The notes: generated by a model not told the origin, from the sequence alone. Positions 1 through 13,149 are shown, numbered from the stretch's first letter. The stretch: 64,000 nt of DNA from Aristolochia californica (GCA_029961685.1 JARWKL010000008.1:23757119-23821118), one strand, 5' to 3'. Program-made: numbers and translations.

Positions 1-1966
1 ACTGCACAAATGTAGATAAAGATAATTCCAAAAAGTGTAGTGTTTGTAATTTTTGGGGGTTGTAAGCTTTTTCTTGGTTTAACATATTAGGTTATGCAAT
101 TGTCGGGAGAAGGGGGAAGCGGGAGTTTTTTAACAGAGTGAAACACTACCAATCCATAAGTCATTTCTTACTAAAATATAACCCGTTATGCATGATTGAC
201 CGATAAATCACTTTACAATTACCCATGATTGTTAGGTCAGATTTTTTTAAATGGTAAAAAAATTGGCATGTTTGACTCCGGAAAAAATCCCACCTCACGT
301 TCACTTGACAATTGAATGCGGTTCGGATCCATTGGTCATATGCATCTTTAACATGTTTCAAGAATGAATATCCATATTTAAAACATGTGTAGGAACAATT
401 AGAAAATCCCTTTCTTATAAAATTCCAAGCAAATACGTTTGAATAAGTGGAATTTCCATAACTTGGATTTCAAAACATTTGTGTTCAATTGTGGTGTGTG
501 AATAAATTTTCTTTATTTGAATTTGTTGTTGTTTTAAATTTTTTGCATACATAAACTCCAAAATTTTCATTTTGCTGAGATCTATTTGCCTTTTTATCTC
601 TTTGTTTACAAGATAAGGGGAAAAGTGAAAACTCATGTTTTGATTTAAGAAAAAAGTATACATCTAAAATGGAAATGCAAAACTGTTGAGAGAGATAATT
701 CCAAAAAGTGTAGTGTCTATAATTTTTAGGGATTGTAAAACCTTTTTAGTTTTTATATGTTACATTTTGCAATTGTTAGGAAAAGGGGGAGGCGGGAGAT
801 TTTTAATTGAGTGAAACACTCCCAATCCATAAGTCATTTCTTACAAAAAATATAGCCCGTTACACGTGATTGACCGATAAATCACTTTACAAACACACAT
901 GATTGTTAGGTCATCTATTTTTAATGGGCAAAAAATTTGCTAGTTTGACTCGGGTATATATCCAACCACACGTTCACTTGAGAATATAATGTGGGTTGGA
1001 TCCATAGATCATTTGCAGCTTGAACATGTTTCAAGCATGCATATCCATATTTAAAACATGTGTACGATCAATTAGAAAATCCCTTTCTTATAAAAATTTC
1101 TAACTATTAGGGTTGAACTAGTTGAATTTCCCATACTTGAATATCAAAACTATTGTGTTCATTTGTGGTGTGCGAATAAATTTTCTTTACTTACATTTAT
1201 TGTTCTTTTAAATTTTTTGCATACATAAACTCTAAAATTTTCATTTTGTTGTGATCTATTTGCCTTTTTATCTCTTTGTTTAAGAGATAAGGGGAAAAGT
1301 GAAAACTCAAGTTTTGATTTCAGAAAAAGGTATACATCTAACATGAAAATGCACCAATGTAGAGTGAGATAATTCCAAAAAGTGTAGTGTCTGTAATTTT
1401 TTTGGATTGTAAACTCTTTCTAGTTTTTATATATTAGGTTTTGCAATCGCTGGAAAAGGAGGCAGGGGATTTTTAACTGAGTGAAACACTCCCAATTCAA
1501 AAGTCATTTCTTACAAAAATATAGCCTGTTACACATGATTGACCGACAAATCACTTTACGATCACTCATGATTGTAAGGTTTGCCTTTTGTAAATGGGCA
1601 AAAAATTGACTTATTTTCCTTGGGAAAATATCCTACCGCAGGTTCACTTGAGAATTTAATGCGGTTTGGATCCACAGGTTATTTGCATCTTTAACATGTT
1701 TCAAGCATGCATATCCTTATTTAAAACATGTGTAGGGTCAATTAGAAAATCTCTTTCTTATAAAAATTCCAAGCTATTAGGGTTGAACTAGTGGAATTTC
1801 CCAAACTTGGATATGAAAACTTTTGTGTTCATTTGTGGTATGTGAATAAATTTTCTTCAGTTACATTTGTTGTTTTAAATTTTTTGCAAACATAAACTTT
1901 AAAATTTTCATTTTGTTGTGATCTATTTGCCTTTTTATCTCTTTGTTTACGAGAAAAGGGGAAAAG
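1..1966 (+). repeat. Divergent satellite subfamily L (about three units)
   Basis: Unit landmarks are at 325, 998 and 1668, so the period is the same as in the rest, but several diagnostic states differ. There is an extra GACCGA in TGATTGACCGATAAATC. GTGAAACACTCCCAATCC replaces GTGTTGACTCCCAATCC. TAGTGTCTGTAA replaces the shorter GTCTGTAA. CAATTAGAAAATC stands in place of the AGATTTAAATCT palindrome. The roughly 25 bp segment GAGCATTTGTTATTCTC plus TTTAAAAGG before the landmark is missing. TTTATCTCTTTGTTTAC replaces TTTATCAAAATTGTTTAC. These coordinated insertions and losses mark a real subfamily rather than random drift. It probably continues to the left of the window. Confidence 0.9.
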
Positions 1967-1980
1967 TGAACTAGTGGAAT
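1961..1980 (+). other. Breakpoint between subfamily L and main subfamily
   Basis: The L unit that starts at 1668 runs to GAAAAGTGAA and then continues as CTAGTGGAAT, which belongs about 185 bp earlier in the monomer. The joint falls in the shared bases TGAA (1967-1970). As a result the next landmark (2525) is 857 bp from the previous one instead of about 672. All diagnostic states to the right are those of the main subfamily. This looks like an unequal or non-allelic join between two subfamilies using a 4-bp microhomology. Confidence 0.85.
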
Positions 1981-3064
1981 TTTCCAAACTTGGATAACAA
2001 AACATTTTTTTTCTTCGTTAGTGGTGTGTGAATAAATTGTATTTACTTACGTTTTTTATTGTTTTAAAATTTTCAATGCGTAAACTCTAAAATTTTCACT
2101 TCATTGTGATCTATTTTCCTTTTTATCAAAATTGTTTACGAGATGAAGGGAAAGTGAAAGCTCAAGTTTTGATTTAAGAAAAAAGAATACATCTAAAATG
2201 CAAATATAGAAGGAGATAATTCAAAAAAGTGTCTGTAATTTTTGGGGATTGTATACTCTTTCTATTTTTTATATATTGGGTATTGAAATCGTCGGGAAAA
2301 GGGGGATGCTGGGATTTTTAATTGAGTGTGGACTCCCAATCCATAAATCATTTCATACAAAAATATAGCCCGTTACTCATGGTTAATCACTTTACAATCA
2401 TCTATGATTGTTGGATCAACTTTTTGCAAATGGGCAAAATAATGGCTTGTTTGACTCGGGTAAATATCCCACCGCATACTCACTTGAGAATTTAATGAGT
2501 ATTTGGTATTCATTTTAAAAGGTTTGGATCCATAGGTCATTTGCATCTTTAGCATGTTTCAAGCATGCATATCCATATTTAAAACATGTGTAGATTTAAA
2601 TCTTTTTCTTATAAAATTCCATGCTATTAGGGTTGCACTAGTGGAATTTCCCAAACTTGGATAAAAAAAATTTTGTGTCCATTTGTGGCGTGTGAATAAA
2701 TTTTCTTTACTTACATTTGTTATTGTTTTAAATTTTTTCCATGCATAAACTCTAATATTTTCACTTCGTTGTGATCTATTAGCCTTTTTATCAAAATTGT
2801 TTACTAGATGAAGGGAAAGTGAAAACACCAATTTTGATTTTTGAAAAAAGTGTACATCTATAATGGAAATGCACAAATGTAGAGAGATAATTTCGACAAG
2901 TGTCTATAATTTTCAGGGATTGAAAACTCTTTCTAGTTTTTATATATGGGTTTCGCAATCGTTGGAAAAAGGGGGAGGCGGGGGATTTTTAACTGAGTGT
3001 GGATTCCCAATCCATAAGTCATTTCTTACAAAAATATAGCCCGTTACGTAAGATAAATCACTTT

Positions 3065-3082
3065 ACAATCATCTATGATTGT
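3065..3082 (+). repeat. Example of the conserved 18-bp hairpin palindrome
   Basis: ACAATCAT and ATGATTGT are perfect 8-bp arms around CT. The same element is found in most units, with CT or CC as the spacer (for example near 5058, 13250 and 58973). Persistence of both arms across diverged units could mean a bound protein or a structural role, or simply shared descent. Confidence 0.8.
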
Positions 3083-4710
3083 TGGGTCAGCTTTTTGTTA
3101 ATGGGCAAAATAATGGCTTGTTTCACTCGGGTAAATAACCCACCACACGCTCATTTGAGAATTTTATGAGCATATGTTATTCTCTTTAAAGGCTATGGAT
3201 CCATAGGTCATTTGCATCTTTAACATATTTTCAGCATGCCCATCCATATTTAAAACATGTGTAGATTTAAATCTCTTATTTATAAAATTCCAAGCTATTA
3301 GGTTTGAACTAGTGGAATTTCCAAAACTTGGATAAGAAATCTTTTATGTTAATTTGTGGTGTGTGAATAAATTTTATTTAATTACATATGTTATTGTTTT
3401 AAATTTTTTCCATGCATAATTTCTAAAATTTCACCTCGTTGTGATCTTTTTGCACTTCAATCATAATTGTTTACGAGATGATGGGAAAGTGAAAACTCAA
3501 GTTTTGATTTAAGAAAAAAGTATACATCTAAAATGGAAATGCAAAAATGTAGAGAGATATAATTCCAAAAAATGTCTGTAATTTTTAGGGACTGTAAACT
3601 CTTTCTAGATTTTTTATATTGGGTTTCGCAATAGTAGGGAAAGGGGGAGGCGGGGGATTTTTAACTGAGTGTTGACTCCCAATCAATAAGTCATTTCTTA
3701 CAAAAATATAGCCCGTTAGGCATGATAAAACACTTTACAAACATCTATGATTGTTGGGTCAGCTTTTTTTATATGGGCAAAATAATGAGTTCTTTGACTC
3801 GGGTAAATATCCCACCGCACGCTCATTTGAGAATTTAATGAGCATTTGTTTTTCTCTTTAAAAGGTTTGGATCCATAGGTCATTTGCATCTTTAACATAA
3901 TTCAAGCATGCATATCCATATTTAAAACATGTATAGATTTAAATCTCTTTCTTGTTTTTACATAATTAAAGCATGCATATCCATATTTTATTTCAAGCAT
4001 ATGCATATCCAAGCAATTAGGGTTGAATTAGTGGAATTTCCCAAACTTGGATAACAAAACTTTTGTGTTCGCTAGTGGTGTGTGAATAAATTTTCATTAC
4101 TTACATTTGTTATTGTTTTAAATTTCTTCCATGCATAAACTCTAAAATTTTTACTTCGTTGTGATCTATTTGCTTTTTTTTTAAAAAAAAATGTACGAGA
4201 TGAAGGGAAAGTGAAAACTCAAGTTTTGATTTAAGAAAAATGTGAACTCTGTAATTTCTGGGGATTAAAACTCTTTCTTGTTTTTATATATTGGGTTTCA
4301 CAATCGTCGGGAAAAGGGGGAGGTGGGGCATTTTTAAGTGAGTGTTGACTCCCTATCCATAACTAATTTCTTACAAAAATATAGCCCATTACGCATGATA
4401 AATCACTTTACTATCATCCATGATTGATGGGTCAGCTTTTTGTAAATGGGAAAAATAATAGCTTGTTTGACTCGGGTAAATATCCCTCACGCACGCTCAT
4501 TTGAGAATTTAATGTGCATTTGTTATTCTCTTTAAAATTTTTGGATCCACAGGTCATTTACTTCTTTAACATGTTTCAAGCACGCATATCAATATTTAAA
4601 GCATGTGTAGATTTAAATCTCTTTCTAATAAAATTCCAAGCTATTAGGGTTGAACTAGTGGAATTTCCAAAACTTGGATAACAAAACTTTAGTGTTCATT
4701 TGTAGTGTGT

Positions 4711-4735
4711 GAATAAAATTTTTTTACATGCATAA
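4711..4735 (+). other. ~26 bp deletion in the AT-rich segment of one unit
   Basis: The usual run TTTCTTTACTTACATTTG and its continuation to TTTTTTCCATGCAT is shortened here to a run of T followed by ACATGCATAAAC. The unit is therefore 646 bp long. The lost bases are flanked by AATTTT-like runs. A larger loss at the same monomer position occurs near 44605, so this segment looks prone to slippage or deletion. Confidence 0.75.
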
Positions 4736-7700
4736 ACTCTAAAATTTTCACTTCGTTGTGATCTATTTGCCTTTTTATCAAAATTGTTTACGAGATGAAG
4801 GGAAAGTAAAAACTCAAGTTTTGATTTAAGAAAAAAGTATACATCTAAAATGGAAATGCAAAAATGTAGAGAGAGATAATTCCGAAAAGTGTCTGTAATT
4901 TTTAGGGATTGTAAACTCTTTCTAGTTTTTATATATATTGGGTTTCACAATCGTCAGGAAATGGGGGAGGTGGTGGATTTTTAATTGAGTGTGGACTCCA
5001 ATTCCATAAGTAATTTCTTACAAAAATATAGCCTGTTATGCATGGTAAATCACTTTACAATCATCTATGATTCTTGGGTTACCTTTTTACAAATGGCCAA
5101 AATAATGGCTTGTTGGACTTGGGTAAATATCCTACCTCACACTTACTTGAGAATTTAATGAACATTTTTTATTCCCTTTAAAAGGTTTGGATCCATAGGT
5201 CATTTGCATCTTTAACATGTTTCAAGCATGTATATCCATATTTAAAACATGTGTAGATTTAAATCTCTTTCTTATAAAATTCCAAACTATTTGGGTTGCA
5301 CTAGTGGAATTTCTCAAACTAGAATAACAAATTTTTTGTGTTTATTTGTGGTGTGTGAATAAATTTTATTTACTTACATTTTTTATTGTTTTGAATTTTT
5401 TCCATGCATAAACTCTAATATTTTCACTTCGTTGTGATCTATTTGTCTTTTTATCAAAAAAATTTACGACATGAAGGGAAAGTGAAAACTCAAGTTTTGA
5501 TTTAAGAAAAAAGTGTACATGTATAATGGAAATACACAAATGAAGAGAGAGATAATTCCAAAAAGTGTCTGTAATTTTTAGTGATTGTAAACTCTTTCCA
5601 GTTTTTATATATTGGGTATCACAATCATCTGGAAAAGGGGGAGGCGGGGGATTTTTAACTAAGTGTGGACTCCAAATCCATAAGTTATTTCTTACAAAAA
5701 TATAGCCAGTTACGCATGAAAAATCACTTTACAATCATTTATGATTGTTGGGTAAGATTTTTTAAATGGAAAAAATAGTGGCTGGTTTGACTCAGGTAAA
5801 TATCCCACCGCATGGTCACTTGAGAACTTAATGAGCGTTTGTTATTCTCTTGAAAAAATTTGGATCCATAGGTCATTTGCATCTTTAACATGTTTCAAGC
5901 ATGCATATCCATTTTTAAAACATGTGTAGATTTAAATCACTTTCTTATAAAATTCCAAGCTATTAGGGTTGAACTCGTGGAATTTCCCAAACATGGATAA
6001 AAAAACTTTTGTGTTCATTTGTGGTGTGTGAATAAATTTTCTTTACTTACATTTGTTATTGTTTTAAATTTTTCCATGCATTAACTCTAAAATTTTCACT
6101 TCGTTGTGATCTACTTGCCTTTTTATCAAAATTGTTTACAAGATGAAGGGGAAGTGAAAACTCAAGATTTGATTTAAGAAAATAGTATACATCTATAATG
6201 GAAATGCACAAATGTAGAGGGAGATAATTCCAAAAAGTATCTGCAATTTTTAGTGATTGTAAACTCTTTCCAGTTTTTATATATTGGGTATCGCAATCGT
6301 TTGGAAAAGAGGAGGCGGGGGATTTTTAACTGAGTGTCAACTCCCAATCCATTAGTCATTTCTTACAAAAAAAATAGCCCGTTACGCATGACAAATCACT
6401 TTACAATCATCTATTATTGTTTGGTTCAAATTTTTGTGAATGGGAAAAATCATGGCTTATATGACTCGAGTAAATATCCCACTGCACGCTCACTTGAAAA
6501 TTTAATGAGCATTGGTTATTCTCTTTAAAAGGTTAGGATCCAAAGGTTATTTGCATCTTTAACATGTTTCTAGCATGCATATCCATATTTAAAACATGCG
6601 TAGATTTAAATCTCTTTCTTATAAAATTTCGAGTTATTAGGGTCGAGCTAGTGAAATTTCCCAAACTTGGATAACAAAACTTTTGTGTTCGTTTGTGGTG
6701 TGAAATTAAATTTTCATTAGTTACATTTGTTAATCTTTTAAATTTTTTCCATGCATAAACTCTAAAATTTTCACTCCGTTGTGATCTATTTGCCTTTTTA
6801 TCAAAATTGTTTACAAGAAGATGGGAAAGTGACAACTCATCTTTTGATTTAAAAAAATGTATACATCTATAATGGAAATGCACAAATTTAGAGAGAGATA
6901 ATTCCAAAAAGTGTCTGTAATTTTTAGGGATTGTAAACTCTTTCTAGTTTTTATATATTGGGTTTTACAATTGTCGAGAAAAGGAGGTGGCAAGGGATTT
7001 TTAATTGAGTTTTGACTCCAGATCCATATGTCATTTCTTACAAAAATATAGCTAGTTACGCATGAGAAATAGTTTTACAATTATCCATGATTGGTTGGTC
7101 AGCTTTTTGTAAATGGGCAAAATAATTGCTTGTTTGACTCGGGTAAATATCCCACCGCATGCAGGCTTGAGAATTTAATGAGCATTTGTTATTCTATTTA
7201 AAAGGTTTGGATCCATAGGTTATATTTATATTTAACATGTTTCAAGCATGCATATCCTTATTTAAAACATGTGTAGATTTAAATCTCTTTCTTATAAAAT
7301 TCCAAGCAATTAGGGTTGAACTAGTGGAATTTCCAAAACTTGGATAACAAAACTTTTGGGGTTTATTTTTGGTGTGAGAATAAATTTTCTTAACTTACAT
7401 TTGTTATTGTTTTAAAATTTTCCATGCATAAGCTCTAAAATTTTCACTTCATTTTGATAAATTTGCCTTTTTATAAAAATTGTTTACGAGATGAAGGAAA
7501 AGTGAAAACTCATGTTATGATTTAAGAAAAAAGTAAACATCTAAAATGGAAATGCACAAATGTAGAGAGCGATAATTCCAAAAAGTGTTTGTAATTTTTA
7601 GGGATTGTAAAGTCTTTCTAGTTTTTATAGATTGGGTTTGGCAATCATCGGGAAAAGGAGGTGGCATGGGATTTATAACTGAGTGGTGACTCCCAATCCA

Positions 7701-8308
7701 TAAGTCTTTTCTTAAAAAAATATAGTCCATTATCCAAGAGAAATTGCTTTACAATCATCCATGATTGTTGGGTAAGCTTTTTGTGATTTGGCAAAATAAT
7801 GGCTTGTTTGACTCGGGAAAATATCCCACCGCACGCTTACTTGAGAATTTAATGAGCATTTGTTATTCTCTTTAAAAGGATTGGATCCATAGGTCATTTG
7901 CATCTTTAACACGTTTCAAGCATGCATATCCATATTTAAAATATTTGTTGATTTAAATCTTTTTCTTATAAAATTCGATGCAATTAGGGTTGAACAAGTG
8001 AAATTTCCCAAACTTGGATAATAAAACTATTGTGTTCTTTTGTCGTGTATGAATAAATTTTCATTACGTACATTTTTTATTGTTTTAAATTTTTTCTATG
8101 CGTAAACTCTACAATTTTCACTTAGTTGTGATCTATTTGCCTTTTTATAAAAATTGTTTACGAGATGAAGGGAAAGTAAATCTCAAGTTTTGATTTAAGA
8201 AAAAAGTAAACATCTAAAATAGAAATTCACAAATGTAGAGTGAGATAATTCCAAAAAGTCTCTCAAATTTTTGGGCTTGAAAACTCTTTCTAGGTTTTAT
8301 ATTTGTGG

Positions 8309-8325
8309 TTTCGCAATAGTCGGAA
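8309..8325 (+). other. CENP-B-box-like motif variant with the core A
   Basis: The bases TTTCGCAATAGTCGGAA align with the CENP-B box core NTTCGNNNNANNCGGGN at 8 of 9 defined positions. This unit has the central A that most units lack, but its last core G is A. Related one-off variants with the A are near 3624 (AGGG for CGGG), 22176 (TTCA) and 26163 (TTTG). I did not find any unit with all nine core bases. Confidence 0.45.
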
Positions 8326-8354
8326 AAAGGGGGAGGGGGGGTTTAACTAAGTGT

Positions 8355-8598
8355 TGACTCCCAATCCATAAGTCAATTCTTACAAAAATATAGCCCATTT
8401 CACTTGAGAAATCACTTTACAATCATCCATGATTTTTGGGTCACCTTTTTTTAAATGAGCATAATAATGTCTTATTTGACTCCCAATCCATAAGTCGTTT
8501 CTTACAAAAATATAGCCCATTACGCATGATGAATCACTTATCAATCATCCATGATTGTTGGGTCCGCTTTTTGTAAATGGGCAAAATAATGGCTTGTT
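8355..8598 (+). repeat. Partial tandem duplication (~122 bp) inside one unit
   Basis: The segment beginning TGACTCCCAATCCATAAG at 8355 is repeated beginning at 8477. The first copy ends in ATAATGTCTTATT, the position where a normal unit would read TTTGACTCGGG. The joint uses the hexamer TGACTC, present at both places in the monomer, so a one-step misalignment explains it. The interval from landmark 7883 to 8673 is accordingly 790 bp. The two copies have since diverged at several bases. Confidence 0.85.
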
Positions 8599-11500
8599 TG
8601 ACTTGAGTAAATATCCCACCGCATGCTCACTTGAGAATTTAATGAGCATTTTTTATTCTCTTTAAAAGGTTTGGATCCATAGGTCATTGGCATGTTTGAC
8701 ATGTTTCAAGCATGCATATCCATATTGAAAAGATGTGTATATTTAAATCTTTTTCTTATAAAATTCCAAGCTATTAGGGGTGAACTACTGGAATTTCCCA
8801 AACTTGGATAAAAAAACTTTTGTGTTCAATTGTGGTGTGTGAATAAATTTTCTTTACCTACTTTTGTTATTATTTTAAAATTTTTCCTTGCATAAAGTTT
8901 AAAATTTTCACTTCGTTGTAATCTATTTGCCTTTTTATGAAAATTGTTTACGATATGAAGGGAAAGTGAAAACTCAAGTTTAATTTAAGTGAAAAGTATA
9001 CATCTAAAATGGAAATGCACAAATTTAGAGAGAGTTAATTCCAAAAAGTGTTTGTAATTTCTAGGGATTGTAAACATTTTCTTATTTTTATATAGTGGGT
9101 TTCGCAGTCTTCCAGAAAAGGGGGTGGCGAGGGATTTTTAACTAAGTGTTGACTTCCAATACAAATGTCATTTCTTACATAACTTTAGCCAGTTACGCAT
9201 GACAAATCACTTTAATATCATCTATGAATGTTGGGTCAACTTTTTGTAAATGGGCAAAATAATGGCTTGTTTGACTCGGGTAAATATCCCACCTTACGCT
9301 TACTTACGAATTTAAAGAGCATTTGTTATTCTATTAAAAAGGTTTGGATCCATAGGTCATTTGCATCTTTAACATGTTTCAAGCAAGCATATCCATATTT
9401 TAAACATGTAAAGATTTAAATCTCTTTCTTATAAATTTCCAAGCTATTAGCGTTGAACTACTGGAATTTCCCAAACTTGGATAAAATAACCTTTGTGTTC
9501 ATTTGTGGTGTGTGAATAAATTTTCTTTACTTACATTTGTTATTGTTTTAAATATTTTCCATGCATAAACTCTAAAATTTTCACATTGTTGTGATCTATT
9601 TGCCGTTTTATCAAAATTGTTTACTAGGTGAAGGAAAAGTGAAAATTCAAGTTTTGATTGAAGAAAAAAGTTTAGATAAAAAATTGAAATGCACAAATAT
9701 ATGGAGAGATAATTCAAAAAATTATCTGTAATTTTTACGGATTGTAAACTTTTTCTAGTTTTTATATATTGGGTTTCAGAAGAGTTAGGAAAAGGAGGAG
9801 GCAGGGGATTTTTACCTGAGTGTTGACTCCCAATCCATAAGTCATTTCTTACAAAAATATAGCCCGTTACGCATGATAAATCACTTTACAATCATCTATG
9901 ATTGTTTGGTCTGCTTTTTGTAAATGGGCAAAATAATGGCTAGTTTGACTCAGGTAAATATCCCACCGCACGCACACTTGAGAATTTAATGAGGATTTGT
10001 TATTCTCTTTAAAAGGTTTGGATCCATATGGCATTTGCATCTTTGACATGTTTCAAGCATGCATATCCATATTTAAAACATGTGTTAATTTAAATCTCTT
10101 TCTTATAAAATTCCGAGCTATGAGGGTTGAACTAGTCGAATTTCCCAAACTTGGATAACATAACTTTTGGGTTCATTTGTGGTGTGTGAATAAATTTTCT
10201 TTACTTGCATTTTTTATATTTTACAATTATTTTTATAATAAACTCTAAAATTTTCACTTCGTTGTGATCTATTTGCCTTTTGATCAAAATTATTTACGAG
10301 ATGAAGGGAAAGTGAAAACTCAGATTTTGATTTAAGAAAAGAGTATACATCTAAACTAGAAATTCACAAATGTAGATAGACATAATTTCAAACAGTGTTT
10401 GTAATGTTTAGGGATTCTAAACTCTTTCTAGTTTTTAAACATTGAGTTTGGATTTCGTTAGGAAAAATGGGAGGCGGGGGATGTTTTACTAAGTGTTGAC
10501 TCCCAATCCATAAGTCATTTCTTAAAAAAATATAGCCCGTTACGCATGATAAATCACTTTAAAATCATCCAAGATTGTTGGGTCAGCTTTGTCTAAATGG
10601 GAAAAATAATGGTTTGTTTCACTCGGGTAAATATCCCACCGCACACTCACTTTGAGAATTTAATGAGTATTTGATATTCTCTTTAAAAGGTTTGGATCCT
10701 TAGGTTATTTGCATCTTTAACATGTTTCAAGCATGCATATCCAAATTTAAAACATGTATAGATTTAAATCACTTTCTTATAAAATTCAAAGCTATTAGGG
10801 TTGAACTAGTGGAATTTCCCAAACTTGGATAACAAAAGTTTTTTTATTCTTTTGTGGTGTGTGAATAAATTTTATTTTCTTACATTTGTTATAGTTTTAA
10901 AATTTTTCCATGTATAAACTCTAAAATTTTCACTTCATTGTGAACTAATTGCCTTTTTATCAAAATTGTTTACGAGAAGAAGGAAAAGTAAAAACTCAAG
11001 TTTTGATTTAAGAAAAAAGTATACACCAAAAATTGAAATGCACAAATGTAGAGAGAGATAATTCCAAATCGTGTTTGTAATTTTCAGCGATTGTAAATTG
11101 TTTCTTGTTTTTATATATTGGGCTTCGCAATCGTCGAGAAAAGGGGTAGGCGAGGGATTTTTAACTGAGTGTTGACTCCCAATCCATAAGTCATATCTTT
11201 CAAAAACATAGCCCGTTACGCATGAGAAATCACTTTACAAATCATCCTCAATTATTGGGTCAGCTTTTTATAAATGGGCAAAATAATGGCTTGTTTGACT
11301 CAGGTAAAAATCCTACCGCATCCTCACTTGAGAATTTAATGAGCATTTGTTATTATCTATAAAAGGTTTGGATCCATAGGTCATTTGAATCTTTAACATG
11401 TTTCAAGCATGCATATCCATATTTAAAACATGTGTAGATTTAAACTCTTTCTTATAAAATACTAAGCTATTAGGGTTTAACTAGTGGAATTTGCCAAACT

Positions 11501-12068
11501 TGGATAACAAAACTTTTGGGTTCATTTGTGGTGTGTGAATAAATTTTGTTTACTTACATTTGTTATTGTGTTAAAATTTTTTCTTGCATCAACTCTAAAA
11601 TTTTCACTTCGTTGTGATCTATTTGGGTTTTTATAAAAATTGTTTACGAGATGAAGGGAAAGTGAAAACTCAAATTTTGATTTAAGAAAAAAGTATAAAT
11701 CTAAAATGGAAATGAACAAATGTAGAGAGAGATAAATCCAAAAAGTGTCTGTAATTTTAAGGGATGGTAAACTCTTTCTAGTTTTTATATATTGGGTTTC
11801 GCAATCGTCAAGAAAAGGGGGAGGCAGGGGATTTTTAACTGAGTGTTGACTACCACTCCATAAGTCATTTCTTTAAAAAAAAATAGCCCGTTACACATGA
11901 TAAATCACTTTACAATCATCCATCATTGTTGGGTCAACTTTTTGTAGAGGCAAAAATAATGGCTTGCTTGACTCGGGTAAACATCCCACCACACGCTCAC
12001 TTGAGAATTTATTGAGCTTTTGTTATTCTCTTTAAAAGGTTTGGATCCATAGGTCATTTTCATCTCTA

Positions 12069-12120
12069 ACATGTTTCAAGCATGCATATCCATATTTAAA
12101 ACATGTGTAGATTTAAATCT
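12069..12120 (+). repeat. Example of the conserved inverted repeat and 12-bp palindrome
   Basis: ACATGTTT (12069-12076) and AAACATGT (12099-12106) are perfect reverse complements separated by 22 bp. They are followed by AGATTTAAATCT (12109-12120), a perfect 12-bp palindrome. Both elements recur in most main-subfamily units just after the BamHI landmark. The palindrome is absent from subfamily L. Confidence 0.85.
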
Positions 12121-13132
12121 CTTTCTTATAAAATTCCAAGCTCTTAGGGGTGAACTACTAGAATTTCCAAAACTTGGATAAAAATTTTTTGTGTTCATTT
12201 GTGGTGTGTGAATAAATTTTCTTTAGTTACATTTTTTATTGTTTTAAATTTTTTCCATGAATAAACTCTAAAATTTTCACTTCATTGTGATCTATTTGCC
12301 TTTTTATCAAAATAGTTTACGAGATGAACGGAAAGTGAAAAATCAAGTTTTGATTTAAGAAAAAAGTAAACATCTAAAATGGAAATGTACACATGTAGAG
12401 AGTGATAATTCTAAAAAGTGTTTGTAATTTAAACACTTTCAAGTTTTTAAATAGTGGGTTTCACAGTTGTCGGGTCAAGGGGGAGGTGGGGGATTTTTAA
12501 CTGAGTGTTGACTCCCAATCCATATGTCATTTCTTACAAAAATTTAGCCCGTTATGCAAGACAAATAAATTTAATATCATCTATGATTGTTGGGTCAGCT
12601 TTTTTTAAAAGGGAAAAATATTAACTTGTTTGACTCGGGTAAATATCCCACTGCACGCTTACTTGTGAATTTAATGAGCATTTGTTATTCTCTTTAAAAG
12701 GTTTGGATCCATATGTCATTTGTATCTTTAACATGTTTCAAGCATGCATATACATATTTAAAACATGTGTAGATTTAAATCTCTTTCTTATAAAATTCCA
12801 AGCTATTAGGGTCGAACTAGTGGAATTTCCCAAACTTGGATAACAAAACTTTTGTTTTCATTTGTGGTGTGTAAATAAATTTTCTTTACTTACATTTGTT
12901 AGTTTTTTAAATTATTTCCATGTATAAACTCTAAAATTTTCACTTCGTTGTGATCTATATGCCTTTTTATCAAAATTGTTTGCAAGATGAAGGGAAAGTG
13001 AAAACTCAAGTTTTGATTTAAGAAAAAAGTATAAACCTAAAATGGAAATGGATAAATTTTGAAAGAGATAATTCCAAAACGTGTCTGTAATTTTCAGGGA
13101 TTGTAAACTCTTTCTTGTTTTTAAATATTGGG

Positions 13133-13149
13133 CTTCGCAATCGTCGGGA
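13133..13149 (+). other. CENP-B-box-like motif
   Basis: CTTCGCAATCGTCGGGA matches NTTCGNNNNANNCGGGN at 8 of 9 core bases, the central A being C. It sits directly before the G-rich tract of the unit, as in most units. The match to the CENP-B consensus is what is seen; binding is inference. Confidence 0.45.

Larger units (their letters stand above)
1967..9345 (+). repeat. Main-subfamily monomer block without clear higher-order repeat
   Basis: Unit landmarks are at 2525, 3197, 3869, 4543, 5189, 5862, 6536, 7209, 7883 and 8673. Intervals are 672-674 bp except 4543-5188 (a deletion) and 7883-8672 (a partial duplication). Units share the main-subfamily states such as AGATTTAAATCT, the GCATTTGTTATTCTC segment before the landmark, and ATCAAAATTGTTTAC. 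By eye I could not find a regular alternation of unit types here. A distant pairing exists: the 3' half of the unit starting at 8673 shares TTAATATCATC with the unit starting at 12043. Confidence 0.85.

Noticed and set aside
161..361. Minus-strand open frame of 66 codons and dozens like it over the unit boundary
   Set aside because: It is the same stop-poor part of the monomer seen in many units, with start and stop positions that shift between copies, and no domain, ribosome-binding or splice context. Treated as a by-product of the repeat.
2521..2600. Telomere-like or microsatellite content
   Set aside because: No TTAGGG, TTTAGGG or TTAGG arrays were found; short A/T runs are just monomer sequence.
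6334..6528. Plus-strand open frames (also 9228-9419, 21721-21966, 36397-36591, 39056-39286, 57824-58012)
   Set aside because: They cover the same monomer segments in the forward direction, each open in only a few units. No recognisable protein.
8309..8325. A perfect CENP-B box
   Set aside because: No unit read here has all nine core bases; the best have eight. Reported only as CENP-B-box-like.
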